In this document: piece by piece, positions 1 through 8,440 of the stretch
Position numbering within the stretch: the first letter of the stretch is position 1
How the letters are laid out: every line of letters begins with the position of its first letter
Position numbers and translations under genes: made by a program
Assembly (NCBI GenBank): GCA_027451265.1
Contig: DAIDJT010000014.1
Coordinates: 1-19,855 of the forward strand
Length of the DNA stretch: 19,855 nucleotides
From: Bacteroidales bacterium
GTDB taxonomy: Bacteria; Bacteroidota; Bacteroidia; Bacteroidales; VadinHA17
Reading direction: 5' to 3'
The notes under the pieces: model-generated
What the model was told of the DNA's origin: nothing
The model's input: only the letters and a program-made list of their open reading frames with translations
Database searches by the model: none

Positions 1-1254
1 GTATCGCAGTACAAAGATTGCAAGTATTGTCAGAACATAGAAGAGCAGGACGGCAAACACCACGTAATCAAGCAGCTGTGAATAAGAGCCTGACAAACAC
101 AACATTGACGCCCAAATGAACTGTATCCACAGCCCGCTGCCGGGCACAGCCCTGTCGTTGAGACTGCCGGCCTGGCGGAAAAAGAGCTTGTCGGCAGCCA
201 TTGCATAATAAACTCTTGCCCCCGAAAGTATAAGCCCGTTATTGCAGCCGAACGTCGATATAACAATCAGTACTGCCATGATAACAGCAGCATAATCGCC
301 GAATATTGAAGATATTGTGGCTGTGCCAAGCCGGTCATTTGTGGCAAAGGCCATTCCTCTCTCCAGCACGCCTGCACCGTCAGGCATCCCCCGCAGCGGA
401 AGCACCTTCAGGTAAACTATGTTGGTCAGAAAGAAAAGGGTGAATGCAATAATGGTTCCCAGGAATAGACTGCGGGGCAGGGTTCGCCTTGGGTCAACCA
501 CCTCTGCCGAAGCAAAGGTGACATTGGTCCAGGCATCGCAGGTGAAGAGCGAGCCTACCATTGCCATGGCAATTGCAACCACGATCATGCCTCCGGTTAT
601 GGGTGTTACGATCCCGGTGGCCCTGTCAAGCGTGGCCGCCTCCCAGAAGTATGCGGAGTTGGCCCTCATGCCTTCAGAACCGGCAAAAATAAATCCTGCC
701 AGCAGCAGGAGTATCAGTATCAGCACTTTTGTGAAAGTGAAAGCATTCTGTACCCGCTTTCCTGTCTTTATCCCCCTTGAGTTGATCCATGTCAGCAACG
801 CCAGTGACCCTATGGCCACCACGTGCACGGAAGACAACTTTACCGGGCCAAGCCTCAGCAGGATATTGCCTTCATTGATCCATGGGACTATCACTCCGAA
901 AAACTTGCCGAATGCCATCGCAACCGCCGCAATGGTTCCGGTCTGAATAACCATGAAGAGGGTCCAGCCATAAAGAAAACCGGTAAGCGGGTTATAGGCT
1001 TCGCGAAGGTATACGTAGGTCCCTCCCGCCCTGGGCATCATTGCAGCCAGTTCACCGAAGTTCAGGGCTCCCATGATAGTCATGAATCCTGTTATCAGCC
1101 AGGCCACGAGGAGCCAGCCCGGTGAGCCGAGGGTTCGTGACATGTCAGCGCTGACAATGAAAATGCCGGATCCTATCATCGAACCGATGATCAGGGCGGA
1201 GGAGTCAACCAGGTTCAGACTCTTCCTGAAAGACGGCTGTACGTTTTGTGACAT
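1..1254 (-). CDS. APC-family amino acid permease (3' end outside window)
   Basis: This is a reading frame open from an ATG at 1252-1254 to the left edge, giving the first 418 residues of an inner-membrane amino acid transporter. It is partial only because the window ends. The N-terminus is short and polar (MSQNVQPSFRKS), followed by TM1 with the APC fingerprint IIGSMIGSGIFI (about residues 22-33), whose GSGIF loop binds the substrate backbone in this family. TM2 and TM3 follow, with GELAAMMPRAGGTYVYLREA between them. Further hydrophobic segments give about ten visible TM helices. The GGTYVYL and NPLTGF blocks resemble the LAT / serine-threonine exchanger type (SteT-like), but the substrate cannot be read from sequence. 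A GGGGGAGG tract lies about 16 bases upstream, rather far for a ribosome site. It sits 55 bp downstream of gyrB on the same strand and may be read through from it. Family certain, substrate unknown. Confidence 0.9.
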   Translation of the reverse strand, partial: MSQNVQPSFRKSLNLVDSSALIIGSMIGSGIFIVSADMSRTLGSPGWLLVAWLITGFMTIMGALNFGELAAMMPRAGGTYVYLREAYNPLTGFLYGWTLFMVIQTGTIAAVAMAFGKFFGVIVPWINEGNILLRLGPVKLSSVHVVAIGSLALLTWINSRGIKTGKRVQNAFTFTKVLILILLLLAGFIFAGSEGMRANSAYFWEAATLDRATGIVTPITGGMIVVAIAMAMVGSLFTCDAWTNVTFASAEVVDPRRTLPRSLFLGTIIAFTLFFLTNIVYLKVLPLRGMPDGAGVLERGMAFATNDRLGTATISSIFGDYAAVIMAVLIVISTFGCNNGLILSGARVYYAMAADKLFFRQAGSLNDRAVPGSGLWIQFIWASMLCLSGSYSQLLDYVVFAVLLFYVLTILAIFVLRY

Positions 1255-1309
1255 ATGCGGAACTGTTTTGCCTCCCCCTGGTCGTCAGCACAGACTGCCT
1301 GTTGCCTGA

Positions 1310-3292
1310 TCAAGCATCAATATTGGCATACTTCGCATGCCGCTCGATGAACTCCCTTCTGGGTGGCACATCATCGCCCATAAGCATCGAGAAGATATGA
1401 TCTGCCTCCGCTGCGCTGTCTATGCTTACCTGGCGCAGGGTACGCGTCTCCGGATTCATCGTCGTCTCCCACAGCTGCTCGGCATTCATTTCTCCAAGAC
1501 CCTTGTACCTCTGGACAGAAACAGCCGACTCCTTCCCCTGCCCGAGTTCCTGAACAGCGGCATCGCGTTCCTCCTCAGTCCAGCAGTATTTTTCGCCCTT
1601 GCCTCTCTTTACAAGGTAAAGCGGCGGGGTGGCTATGTAAATATGCCCGTTCTCAATCAGCTCCTTCATGTGCCTGAAGAAGAATGTCATTATCAGGGTA
1701 GTGATGTGCGAGCCGTCAACGTCGGCATCAGTCATAATGATCACCTTGGCATACCTGAGACCTGAGGTGTTCAGCGCCTTGCTGTCATCTTCAGTGCCTA
1801 TGTTGACTCCCAGCGCCGTGAAGATGTTCTTTATTTCCTCACTGTCGAAAATCTTGTGCTGCATGGCCTTCTCCACGTTGAGAATCTTGCCCCTGAGGGG
1901 AAGGATAGCCTGGAAACGGCGGTCACGGCCCTGTTTTGCCGTTCCGCCTGCCGAATCACCCTCCACGAGGAATATCTCGGAGACGGAAGGATCACGGTCT
2001 GCACAGTCGGCCAGCTTGCCAGGCAGGCCTGAACCCGAAAGCACATTCTTTCTCTGCACCAGTTCACGGGCCTTGCGGGCGGCATGACGGGCCGTGGCTG
2101 CAAGTATCACCTTCTGAACAATGGCCCTGGCATCCTTTGGATTCTCCTCAAGGTAGTTGGTAAGTGCAGTGCTGACTGCAACATCAACAGCCCCCATAAC
2201 CTCCGAGTTCCCGAGCTTGGTCTTCGTCTGCCCCTCAAATTGCGGTTCCGCTACCTTCACGGAGATCACAGATGTCAGCCCCTCACGGAAATCATCACCG
2301 TTGATGTCAAACTTCAGCTTGCTTGTAAGGCCCGAATCCTCGGCATATTTCTTCAGGGTGCGGGTCAGCCCTCTGCGGAAACCTGCAAGATGAGTACCAC
2401 CCTCAATGGTGTTGATGTTGTTCACATATGAGTGGACATTCTCCGAGAACGAAGTGTTGTACTGAAGAGCCAGTTCCACCGGTACATCGCCCTTGTCATA
2501 GTTGATATAGATGATCTTATCAATCAGTCTCTCCCTGTTTGAGTCAAGGTATTCGACAAACTCTATAAGTCCGCGCTCCGAGTAAAATCTTCCCGCATCG
2601 GTTTCCTGCTCTCCTTTTCCTCCGCTCTCTGTATTCTCACGCTTGTCAGTAAGTGTAAGGAGAATGTTTTTATTCAGGAAAGCCAGCTCCCTGAGACGGG
2701 CTGCCAGAATGTCAAAGTTGAAGTCAATTGTCTGGAATATGGTGTTGTCGGGCATGAAGGTGGTGATGGTACCTGACTCTTCAGAGTCACCTACAGGGGC
2801 TACGGGAGCAAGAGGCTTGCCCCTCTCGTAAGTCTGTGACCATCTCTTGCCCTGCCTCATTACCTCCACGGTCATCCTTGAAGAGAGTGCGTTGACGCAC
2901 GAAACGCCTACCCCATGAAGACCTCCTGACACCTTGTAAGAATCCTTGTCAAACTTGCCGCCGGCATGGAGTACTGTCATTACCACCTCCAGTGCTGACC
3001 GCTTTTCCTTTTCATGTATCTCAACCGGTATTCCACGGCCATTGTCAACAACTGTTATTGAATTGTCTTTGTTGATAGTCACGTCAATACGGGTGCAGTA
3101 TCCCGCTAGGGCTTCGTCAATGGAATTATCAACAACCTCATATACAAGATGATGCAATCCCCTGGCGCCAACATCACCGATGTACATCGCAGGCCGTTTC
3201 CTAACGGCTTCCAGGCCTTCAAGGACCTGGATACTGTCGGCGGAATACTCATCCTGTTCCCTGCTCCTCTTCCTCAGTTCCTCATTAGTCAT
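1310..3292 (-). CDS. gyrB: DNA gyrase subunit B
   Basis: This is the ATPase and TOPRIM subunit of DNA gyrase, which with GyrA introduces negative supercoils using ATP. The 660 residues fit a GyrB without the large insertion of the E. coli protein. The GHKL ATPase shows VRKRPAMYIGD (30-40), EVVDNSIDEALAG with the catalytic Glu52 and Mg-binding Asn56, DNGRGIP (83-89) and the ATP-lid GGLHGVGVSCVNALS. The TOPRIM domain has LVEGDSAGG (442-450, with Glu444) and TDADVDGSHI with the acidic Asp522, Asp524 and Asp526. The C-terminal QRYKGLGEMNAEQLWETTM block is complete. The paralogue ParE is less likely given the GyrB-type TOPRIM and tail blocks, though a tree would settle it. The ATG start gives a normal N-terminal length. 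A TAnnTTTG box lies 69 bp upstream, so gyrB probably has its own promoter, with the permease gene downstream. Neither dnaA nor gyrA is in view. Confidence 0.96.
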   Translation of the reverse strand: MTNEELRKRSREQDEYSADSIQVLEGLEAVRKRPAMYIGDVGARGLHHLVYEVVDNSIDEALAGYCTRIDVTINKDNSITVVDNGRGIPVEIHEKEKRSALEVVMTVLHAGGKFDKDSYKVSGGLHGVGVSCVNALSSRMTVEVMRQGKRWSQTYERGKPLAPVAPVGDSEESGTITTFMPDNTIFQTIDFNFDILAARLRELAFLNKNILLTLTDKRENTESGGKGEQETDAGRFYSERGLIEFVEYLDSNRERLIDKIIYINYDKGDVPVELALQYNTSFSENVHSYVNNINTIEGGTHLAGFRRGLTRTLKKYAEDSGLTSKLKFDINGDDFREGLTSVISVKVAEPQFEGQTKTKLGNSEVMGAVDVAVSTALTNYLEENPKDARAIVQKVILAATARHAARKARELVQRKNVLSGSGLPGKLADCADRDPSVSEIFLVEGDSAGGTAKQGRDRRFQAILPLRGKILNVEKAMQHKIFDSEEIKNIFTALGVNIGTEDDSKALNTSGLRYAKVIIMTDADVDGSHITTLIMTFFFRHMKELIENGHIYIATPPLYLVKRGKGEKYCWTEEERDAAVQELGQGKESAVSVQRYKGLGEMNAEQLWETTMNPETRTLRQVSIDSAAEADHIFSMLMGDDVPPRREFIERHAKYANIDA

Positions 3293-3360
3293 ACAAGTAG
3301 TTTTAATTTGAATTACCAGACTGATTAACAGTTTGATAATATGTTATTTATAAAATCACA

Positions 3361-3368
3361 CAAAGGTA
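3361..3368 (-). promoter_or_regulatory. Candidate Bacteroidota -7 box upstream of gyrB
   Basis: On the minus strand this reads TACCTTTG, a full match to the Bacteroidota sigma-ABfr -7 consensus TAnnTTTG. It is 69 bp upstream of the gyrB start, implying a leader of about 60 nt. I do not see a convincing TTTG -33 element at the expected spacing. It lies in the only sizeable gap (3293-3447) between gyrB and the beta-barrel gene upstream. The rest of that gap is A/T-rich with no gene. Confidence 0.45.
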
Positions 3369-3447
3369 ACAAAATAAGCCGGTTTCACCTCGGGAAAAGG
3401 CAACAATTCATGAAAAAAATGAACAAATTTTCCCTGATCCCGGCACT

Positions 3448-5172
3448 TTAAAGGCTGTATGAAATTCCGCCAAGAAGCATAAAGTTTCTTGAGGGGTAAT
3501 AATTCCATTCAAAATACCTGTTGTACGAAATATTGTTGCACCTGACCCAGAATGAGATGTCAGTTGTATACCTGTATTCGATCCCCATATTGAGGTTTGG
3601 GTGGAACGGCAGTTTCACGGTTTTTTCAGGTGCCATAATCCTTGCATACCGGTCACCTGTGAGAGTGAGGTCAGCAGAAGCAATGATCTTGTTCCTCAGG
3701 TTATAGGCACCTTTCACCGAGCCGTCCCATTCAGGTTTGTGCCATGCATGTTCCTGCCCTGACATATCATAACCGTAATAGTTTCCCTGAAGTGAAAGAG
3801 TCAGCTGACGGTTGATGGGAACTGACATCCCTCCGTGCACCCTGAACAGGCTCCCGTCAGAATAAACAGGCACAAAATAGTTCCCGTAGCCCAGGGTGTC
3901 ATTCATGAAAAGAAGCATATCATTGAAGAGGGTATAGCTGACACCAAGTTCATATGAAGCGGTTACGTTCATTGTACCTGAGAGACCAGCCGAGATCCTC
4001 AGTTCATTGTCGGTGCTGCGCAGGTTGTAAAGCGTGTCGCCGGGCAGCATAAACGGGTTGGCATAGGCAGTATTGCGGGCCTGGTTGTTTTCCATGAAAC
4101 CGTCAATGCCTGCTGTGAACCTGAGGAATTTCGGAATGATCCTGAAGGTGAACATGGCATCGGGATAGAAAAACATGTAAAGCTTGCGGACGCCCCCGAC
4201 GAGAGGATCATGATTTTCCTTCAGGTCTGCGGCTGCCTTAAGCCCGAAACGGAACCTCCAGTCATCATTACCCCTGGTGATATATGGCGCAAGCGTCACA
4301 AGGCTTCTGGACTTTGTATCTATCGCACTGGAAAAGAGATAAAGGTCATAACCTGCATCCACACCGGCATAAAGCCCGAACATTTCGGTGCCTGCACTGA
4401 CAGACAGACCCGGGTTATGCTGTAACCCGTCACCCTGCCTGGTAAACAGGTTATATTTGACGGTGGCATCCCAGTTAAGTTCGCTCGAGTCCTGCTCCAT
4501 CGTGAAATACCTTACCTTACCGGTCACATCGTAATAGAGTGACCTGATATCCTTTTTATCCGGGTCATAGCCGGTTACATCCGGATTGTACCCGTAGGCA
4601 TGGCGGGTCATCTGCCTGAAGTCAATGTCAGAATCGAGCCGGCTTCTCCTGAAATACTTCCTGCCATACAGCAGAGCCTGGTTGTCAAGGAACCCTGCAT
4701 ATACCCTCCTGTCATTTTCCAGCTCTATCCTGCCGGCAGAACCATAGGTGCGTGTAAAAAGACCGACAGTGCCCCTGTTTGACCTGCCATTGGATATGCT
4801 TACCTCAAGGAAAGGCGAGAGATAGGTGCCCAGCCCCAGACTTACATAACCCTTCTTCAGCTCCGGCAGCGGTTCAGGTGACAGGACCGCTGACTTGATA
4901 GGACTCACCTCGTACTCAGGCACGAATGAACCGGGAGTAAAGTCGTAATTGAACCTGATGTTGACAGTTGTAGTATCGTAATCCGAAGGCAGGAGGGTTC
5001 TCTTGGCAGCCTCATGAAGGGTGGGCTTGTACGGATTGTAAAGCGTCACCGTTCTCTTCATTGTTTCCTCCTCTGTCTGGGCGGTTGCTGTCACCGTGAT
5101 CAGCAGAACCGCAGCCATGATATAGAATTTTCCTTTCATCGTCATCTCGTTGTTCAGTGCCTTGAAATTCAT
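3448..5172 (-). CDS. Outer membrane beta-barrel protein paired with TPR protein
   Basis: This is a predicted outer membrane beta-barrel of 574 residues. A basic N-terminus and hydrophobic core (about residues 12-31) end in ATA before Gln32, a type I signal peptide. The mature start carries a conserved-looking block, RTVTLYNPYKPTLHEAAKR (40-58), then a YEVSPIKSA segment and KKGYVSLGLGTYLSP. I recognise this arrangement from Bacteroidota barrels often annotated as TonB-dependent receptors although they lack the plug. The rest alternates amphipathic strands and polar loops and ends GGISYSL, a typical barrel terminus. No carboxypeptidase-like or plug domain is visible. The first codon overlaps the TPR gene's stop (ATGA, 5169-5172), so translation is probably coupled. 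Met12 (MKGKFY) would give a cleaner signal peptide and is an alternative start. The transported substrate, if any, is unknown. Confidence 0.8.
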   Translation of the reverse strand: MNFKALNNEMTMKGKFYIMAAVLLITVTATAQTEEETMKRTVTLYNPYKPTLHEAAKRTLLPSDYDTTTVNIRFNYDFTPGSFVPEYEVSPIKSAVLSPEPLPELKKGYVSLGLGTYLSPFLEVSISNGRSNRGTVGLFTRTYGSAGRIELENDRRVYAGFLDNQALLYGRKYFRRSRLDSDIDFRQMTRHAYGYNPDVTGYDPDKKDIRSLYYDVTGKVRYFTMEQDSSELNWDATVKYNLFTRQGDGLQHNPGLSVSAGTEMFGLYAGVDAGYDLYLFSSAIDTKSRSLVTLAPYITRGNDDWRFRFGLKAAADLKENHDPLVGGVRKLYMFFYPDAMFTFRIIPKFLRFTAGIDGFMENNQARNTAYANPFMLPGDTLYNLRSTDNELRISAGLSGTMNVTASYELGVSYTLFNDMLLFMNDTLGYGNYFVPVYSDGSLFRVHGGMSVPINRQLTLSLQGNYYGYDMSGQEHAWHKPEWDGSVKGAYNLRNKIIASADLTLTGDRYARIMAPEKTVKLPFHPNLNMGIEYRYTTDISFWVRCNNISYNRYFEWNYYPSRNFMLLGGISYSL

Positions 5173-8100
5173 TTTGCCGTTCCTGTTCCTGAGGGCTGTT
5201 CTGACGTCAGGGCGGCCAGACTGGCCTTTGCCTCGTCAATGATGCCGTCATTGCTTACAGTATAATAATCAATCAGGCTCTGCAGTGTTGCCCTGGCCTG
5301 AAAGGTATCTCCCTTCTTGACTGCTATGTCAGAAAGGAGGAGGAAGGTCTTGCCGGTCCAGTATGCATGCGGTGAGCTCATGTCAACGAACTGGTTTGCC
5401 TCCTTCTCGGCACCGTCAGTGTCCCCCGAAATCCAGAGAAGTTCAGCCACACGGTACTTGGACTCTGCACCGTAGGCCGTGGCAACCTCCTGCGCAACAC
5501 GGCGGTAGTCATCCAGTGCATCGGCATTGTTTCCGAGTCTCTGGTTTGCCTTCGCCGTCAGGAAGGTTGCCTCGCGGGCCAGGTCCTCGGTAAGCTTCTC
5601 CGAACCAAGCACCAGTTCCGCCGAGGCGATCACCCTGTCATCATTCTCCAGGGCAGACGCTGAGCGCATCATGCCAAGGTATGCATAAAGCCTGTTCTCC
5701 GGTGTGGAGGCTTCCCTGCCCAGCCGCTCATAAAGAGACCACGCACCCTGGAAATCCTTCTTCCCGAAGGTAATGGAAGCCGCCCCGAGCAACGACTGCT
5801 CCATGAACTGGTTGTTGCCGACACCAACTACCCTGAGATACAGATCCAGAGCTTCATCAACCTTTCCCGCCCTGTTAAGACAGTCAGCAAGGTAGAACCG
5901 GGCATTGGTGGCAAAACTGCCCGACGGAAACTCCTTCAGGTAATTCCTGAATATCTCCGATGATCTGTCACAGTTACCCTTAATGTACTGGTTCTCTCCC
6001 GATATGTAAAGCATAGAGTCACGCGAGGATGCTTCTATGTCTCCAAGCCCCTCCACATTCTTCATATAGGCAAAATAGGCCTCCACATCGTCCATGTCAG
6101 TATACGCGTTCCTCAGGCCGTTGACTGCGTTTCGGGCCTCGGGCGAATCCCTGTAATTCTCAATGACTTTTTTGAACTGTGCCACGGCCTTTTCATTCTG
6201 CCCGGCGTTATAATAAATCAGTCCGAGCTGCACCATGGCAGGCGGCACAAACTGACTGCCGGTATACCATGCAATTATGTTGGTGAAGTCTGCTTCACCC
6301 CTGGCAGGCTGTTCCGTTGCCACATATGCCCTTCCCCTCTCAAAGAGGGTATTGGGGACATAGGCTGACTTAGGGAACCTGGTGATCAGACCGGTAAGAG
6401 TGGTGATCTTGGCCGCATTATTGTTGCTCAGCCCCTGGGCGAATCCCTTCTGGAACATAGCATAGTCAGCGTCAGTCTTGCCGTAGTCTATTACCTTGTC
6501 ATAGTACGAAATTGCCGAAGGGTAATCAGCTTTTATATAGTAACAGTCTGCTATGCGGTTGCGGGCATCAATGACCACATCAGGCCTTCCGGCCTGGTCA
6601 GTCTTGTTGACGAAGGCCATAAAATACGGAAGTGCCTTTGCATATTCCCCGGTATTGTACCAGACATATCCCAGATTGTAGTCTGTAAGATCATACTCAT
6701 CCATGGATGAGGCTGCCGGCAGTTTCCTGAAGATTTCCCAGTCAACCACAGCAGCCTCATTTTTACCAAGACGGTAGTTTGACTCTCCCCTCCAGTAAAT
6801 TGCGCGGGCATGGAGCTCGGGATTCTTCTCCTTGTACATCAGTGACTTATCAAACAGTGACACTGCATCTGCATACTGTTTGTTGCGGAACTGTTCAATG
6901 CCACGGAAATAGGCCACTTTCTGGTACGCCTCCTTAAGCCTGTCGTCGCGGCTGCTTATCTTTTCAAGCGAGTTCAGCGCCGCCTGGTAATTTTTCAGCC
7001 TCATATAGGCTGAGATCAGGTAGTCATAGGCTTCTGAAACATGCTCTGAATTGGGATAGGTGCGGATGTAGTTGTGCAGGGCGTCAATTCCTTCGCCAAA
7101 GGGTGCATACGAGTTTTCATAAGCCAGCTTGGCAAAGTTGAAGAGCGCCTCCTCCTGCACTTCAGGATCATAATTCATACCTGCGGCGGCTGAGAAAGCC
7201 ATCTGTGCCTTTTTTTTGTCGCCGGCTTGCAGGTAGCATGAGCCAAGCATGAAATATGCGTTCTGGGTCAGGATGTCACTGCGGCCGACCACTTCGTTGA
7301 AAAGCTTCGTGGCCTTGTCAGTTGATCCGGTCTGGTAATAGCTGAATGCCAGCTCATACTTGTCATTGCGGTCACTGAGCTTTGTATCCCTGATAAATTT
7401 CTCAAGGTAAGGTATGGCTTCGCTGTAGTTTCCCTTCTGGAACCAGGCATCACCGATGAAACGGTAAAGCTCCGTCTCGCGTGTTTTCCCTGCCTGGTCA
7501 ATCAGGGCCGGAGCCAGCTCCAGTATCCCGTCATAGTTCTTGTCTAAGTAATAGATCTGGGTAATATAGAATGGGACAATGCCCCCAAAGGTTTCATCAC
7601 CCTTCAGCCGCTCAAACCCTTCCAGGGCAGTGCGGTAAAACCCGTTTTCATAAGCAATTGCCGAGTAGTAATAGATGGCAGGAGCAGTGTAATCCGTCTC
7701 CGAATCCATGAGTTCGGCAAAGAACATCTGGGCTCTCTTGGTATCTCCCCTCCTGTACTGTGAGTAGCCAAGCTTGAAGAGATACTCTGCCAGCTCCTTA
7801 TCGTCAAGCATTATACGGTCTGTCTGCTCGAACCACTCAATGGCACATGCGTAGTTTCGCTGCTGGTAACAGTATCGGCCTGATTCGAACCGGGCCTGGT
7901 TGAGCATCGGGCTTTCAGGATTGGCGGCAATAAACTGCTGCATCCTGAATTCGGCATCAGGAGCCATCAGCTTCATAGATGCCAGCGCAGCGTGATACCC
8001 GGCGTCTGCCCTCTGCAGCCTGGTCCCGTTCTTTTCTGTTTCAAGCCATTTGTCAAATAACCCGATTGCCGGGGCATACTTGCCCTTTTCAAACATCTCA

Positions 8101-8216
8101 TAACCGTTATTAAGCAGAGAGGTAATCTCTTCTCCCGAAAATGAGACCTGCCCCCTCACCGCTGTTCCTGCGGCAATGAATGAGACCATGACTACAATCA
8201 GTATCTTCCTGTTCAT
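5169..8216 (-). CDS. Large periplasmic tetratricopeptide repeat protein
   Basis: This is a 1015-residue secreted TPR protein. Residues 1-22 form a type I signal peptide ending AVRG before Gln23; there is no lipobox cysteine, so it should be a soluble periplasmic protein rather than a lipoprotein. From about residue 28 to 1000 it is a nearly unbroken superhelix of TPR-type repeats, for example NNGYEMFEKGKYAPAIGLF, YSQYRRGDTKRAQMFF, GDAWFQKGNYSEAIPYLEKF, LGYVWYNTGEYAKALPYF and RIADCYYIKADYPSAISYY. The repeats use the Gly/Tyr/Ala spacing seen in BamD and YbgF-like helices. No catalytic domain is seen. Its stop overlaps the start of the barrel gene by 4 bp, so the two are likely translated together, and a scaffold for the barrel is the obvious guess. 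It is longer than, and not a lipoprotein like, the gliding/T9SS protein SprE/PorW, so I do not use that name. Confidence 0.85.
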   Translation of the reverse strand: MNRKILIVVMVSFIAAGTAVRGQVSFSGEEITSLLNNGYEMFEKGKYAPAIGLFDKWLETEKNGTRLQRADAGYHAALASMKLMAPDAEFRMQQFIAANPESPMLNQARFESGRYCYQQRNYACAIEWFEQTDRIMLDDKELAEYLFKLGYSQYRRGDTKRAQMFFAELMDSETDYTAPAIYYYSAIAYENGFYRTALEGFERLKGDETFGGIVPFYITQIYYLDKNYDGILELAPALIDQAGKTRETELYRFIGDAWFQKGNYSEAIPYLEKFIRDTKLSDRNDKYELAFSYYQTGSTDKATKLFNEVVGRSDILTQNAYFMLGSCYLQAGDKKKAQMAFSAAAGMNYDPEVQEEALFNFAKLAYENSYAPFGEGIDALHNYIRTYPNSEHVSEAYDYLISAYMRLKNYQAALNSLEKISSRDDRLKEAYQKVAYFRGIEQFRNKQYADAVSLFDKSLMYKEKNPELHARAIYWRGESNYRLGKNEAAVVDWEIFRKLPAASSMDEYDLTDYNLGYVWYNTGEYAKALPYFMAFVNKTDQAGRPDVVIDARNRIADCYYIKADYPSAISYYDKVIDYGKTDADYAMFQKGFAQGLSNNNAAKITTLTGLITRFPKSAYVPNTLFERGRAYVATEQPARGEADFTNIIAWYTGSQFVPPAMVQLGLIYYNAGQNEKAVAQFKKVIENYRDSPEARNAVNGLRNAYTDMDDVEAYFAYMKNVEGLGDIEASSRDSMLYISGENQYIKGNCDRSSEIFRNYLKEFPSGSFATNARFYLADCLNRAGKVDEALDLYLRVVGVGNNQFMEQSLLGAASITFGKKDFQGAWSLYERLGREASTPENRLYAYLGMMRSASALENDDRVIASAELVLGSEKLTEDLAREATFLTAKANQRLGNNADALDDYRRVAQEVATAYGAESKYRVAELLWISGDTDGAEKEANQFVDMSSPHAYWTGKTFLLLSDIAVKKGDTFQARATLQSLIDYYTVSNDGIIDEAKASLAALTSEQPSGTGTAK

Positions 8217-8253
8217 AACTTTATCCTTTACTCAAGCTGCCTCAAAATACTTC

Positions 8254-8265
8254 TGCCTGCAGGCA
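8254..8265. repeat. Perfect 12-bp palindrome TGCCTGCAGGCA
   Basis: The two 6-base halves are exact reverse complements. It lies 38 bp upstream of the TPR gene start, within the probable leader or promoter of that transcript, so it could be an operator or a small RNA hairpin. Function is inferred only from position. Confidence 0.35.
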
Positions 8266-8276
8266 TCACCTACAGG

Positions 8277-8292
8277 TAATTAACTAATTAAC
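8277..8292. repeat. Tandem 8-bp direct repeat TAATTAAC x2
   Basis: Two exact head-to-tail copies at 8277-8284 and 8285-8292, about 60 bp upstream of the TPR gene and 150 bp upstream of ftsE. A/T-rich repeats of this size can occur by chance, so a regulator-binding role is only a possibility. Confidence 0.3.
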
Positions 8293-8415
8293 AACTTTTT
8301 GCGCAGATTTTCCGGCGCAGTTTCATCAGCCGTAAAAATACAATTATAATACCTCGCGGATTCTTCCTGAACCTTCATTTTATCAACACACGGACTGCTG
8401 ATTGTTAATTCTTTT

Positions 8416-8423
8416 TTATTTTG
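8416..8423 (+). promoter_or_regulatory. Weak -7-like box just upstream of ftsE
   Basis: TTATTTTG matches five of the six fixed positions of TAnnTTTG and is followed by CACAAAA. Transcription from it would give a leader of only about 10-12 nt before the ATG at 8441. No matching -33 box is evident, so this is tentative. Confidence 0.25.
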
Positions 8424-8440
8424 CACAAAAACCGTTCCGA

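Larger units (their letters stand above)
8217..8440. other. Divergent intergenic region between TPR gene and ftsE
   Basis: This gap of 224 bp must hold the control signals for both the TPR-barrel unit (leftward) and ftsE (rightward). It contains a perfect 12-bp palindrome (8254-8265), a 4+4 inverted repeat ACCT-AC-AGGT (8268-8277) and a tandem 8-bp repeat TAATTAAC x2 (8277-8292). On the minus strand GTATTTTG at 8242-8249 is only a one-off approximation to a -7 box. No small ORF in it looks like a gene. Confidence 0.5.

Noticed and set aside
419..946. 175-residue plus-strand ORF
   Set aside because: It lies antisense to the permease frame, whose translation shows clear APC motifs; the plus-strand product has no recognisable domain.
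1255..1309. Terminator between gyrB and the permease
   Set aside because: Only a short imperfect palindrome around TGATCA is present with no T-run, so read-through from gyrB is more likely.
1337..1765. 142-residue plus-strand ORF, and others within 1310-3292
   Set aside because: They are antisense to gyrB, which is intact and motif-complete over its whole length.
1310..3292. ParE (topoisomerase IV) instead of GyrB
   Set aside because: The TOPRIM and C-terminal blocks read as GyrB and no parC is adjacent; a tree would be the decisive test.
3388..3440. -33 box or terminator hairpin between the barrel gene and gyrB
   Set aside because: Spacing to the -7 box does not fit any TTTG, and the T-rich stretch at 3414-3420 is not preceded by a convincing stem.
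5169..8216. Gliding/type IX secretion protein SprE/PorW
   Set aside because: Those are lipoproteins of different length; this protein has a type I signal peptide and no lipobox, and no other T9SS gene is nearby.
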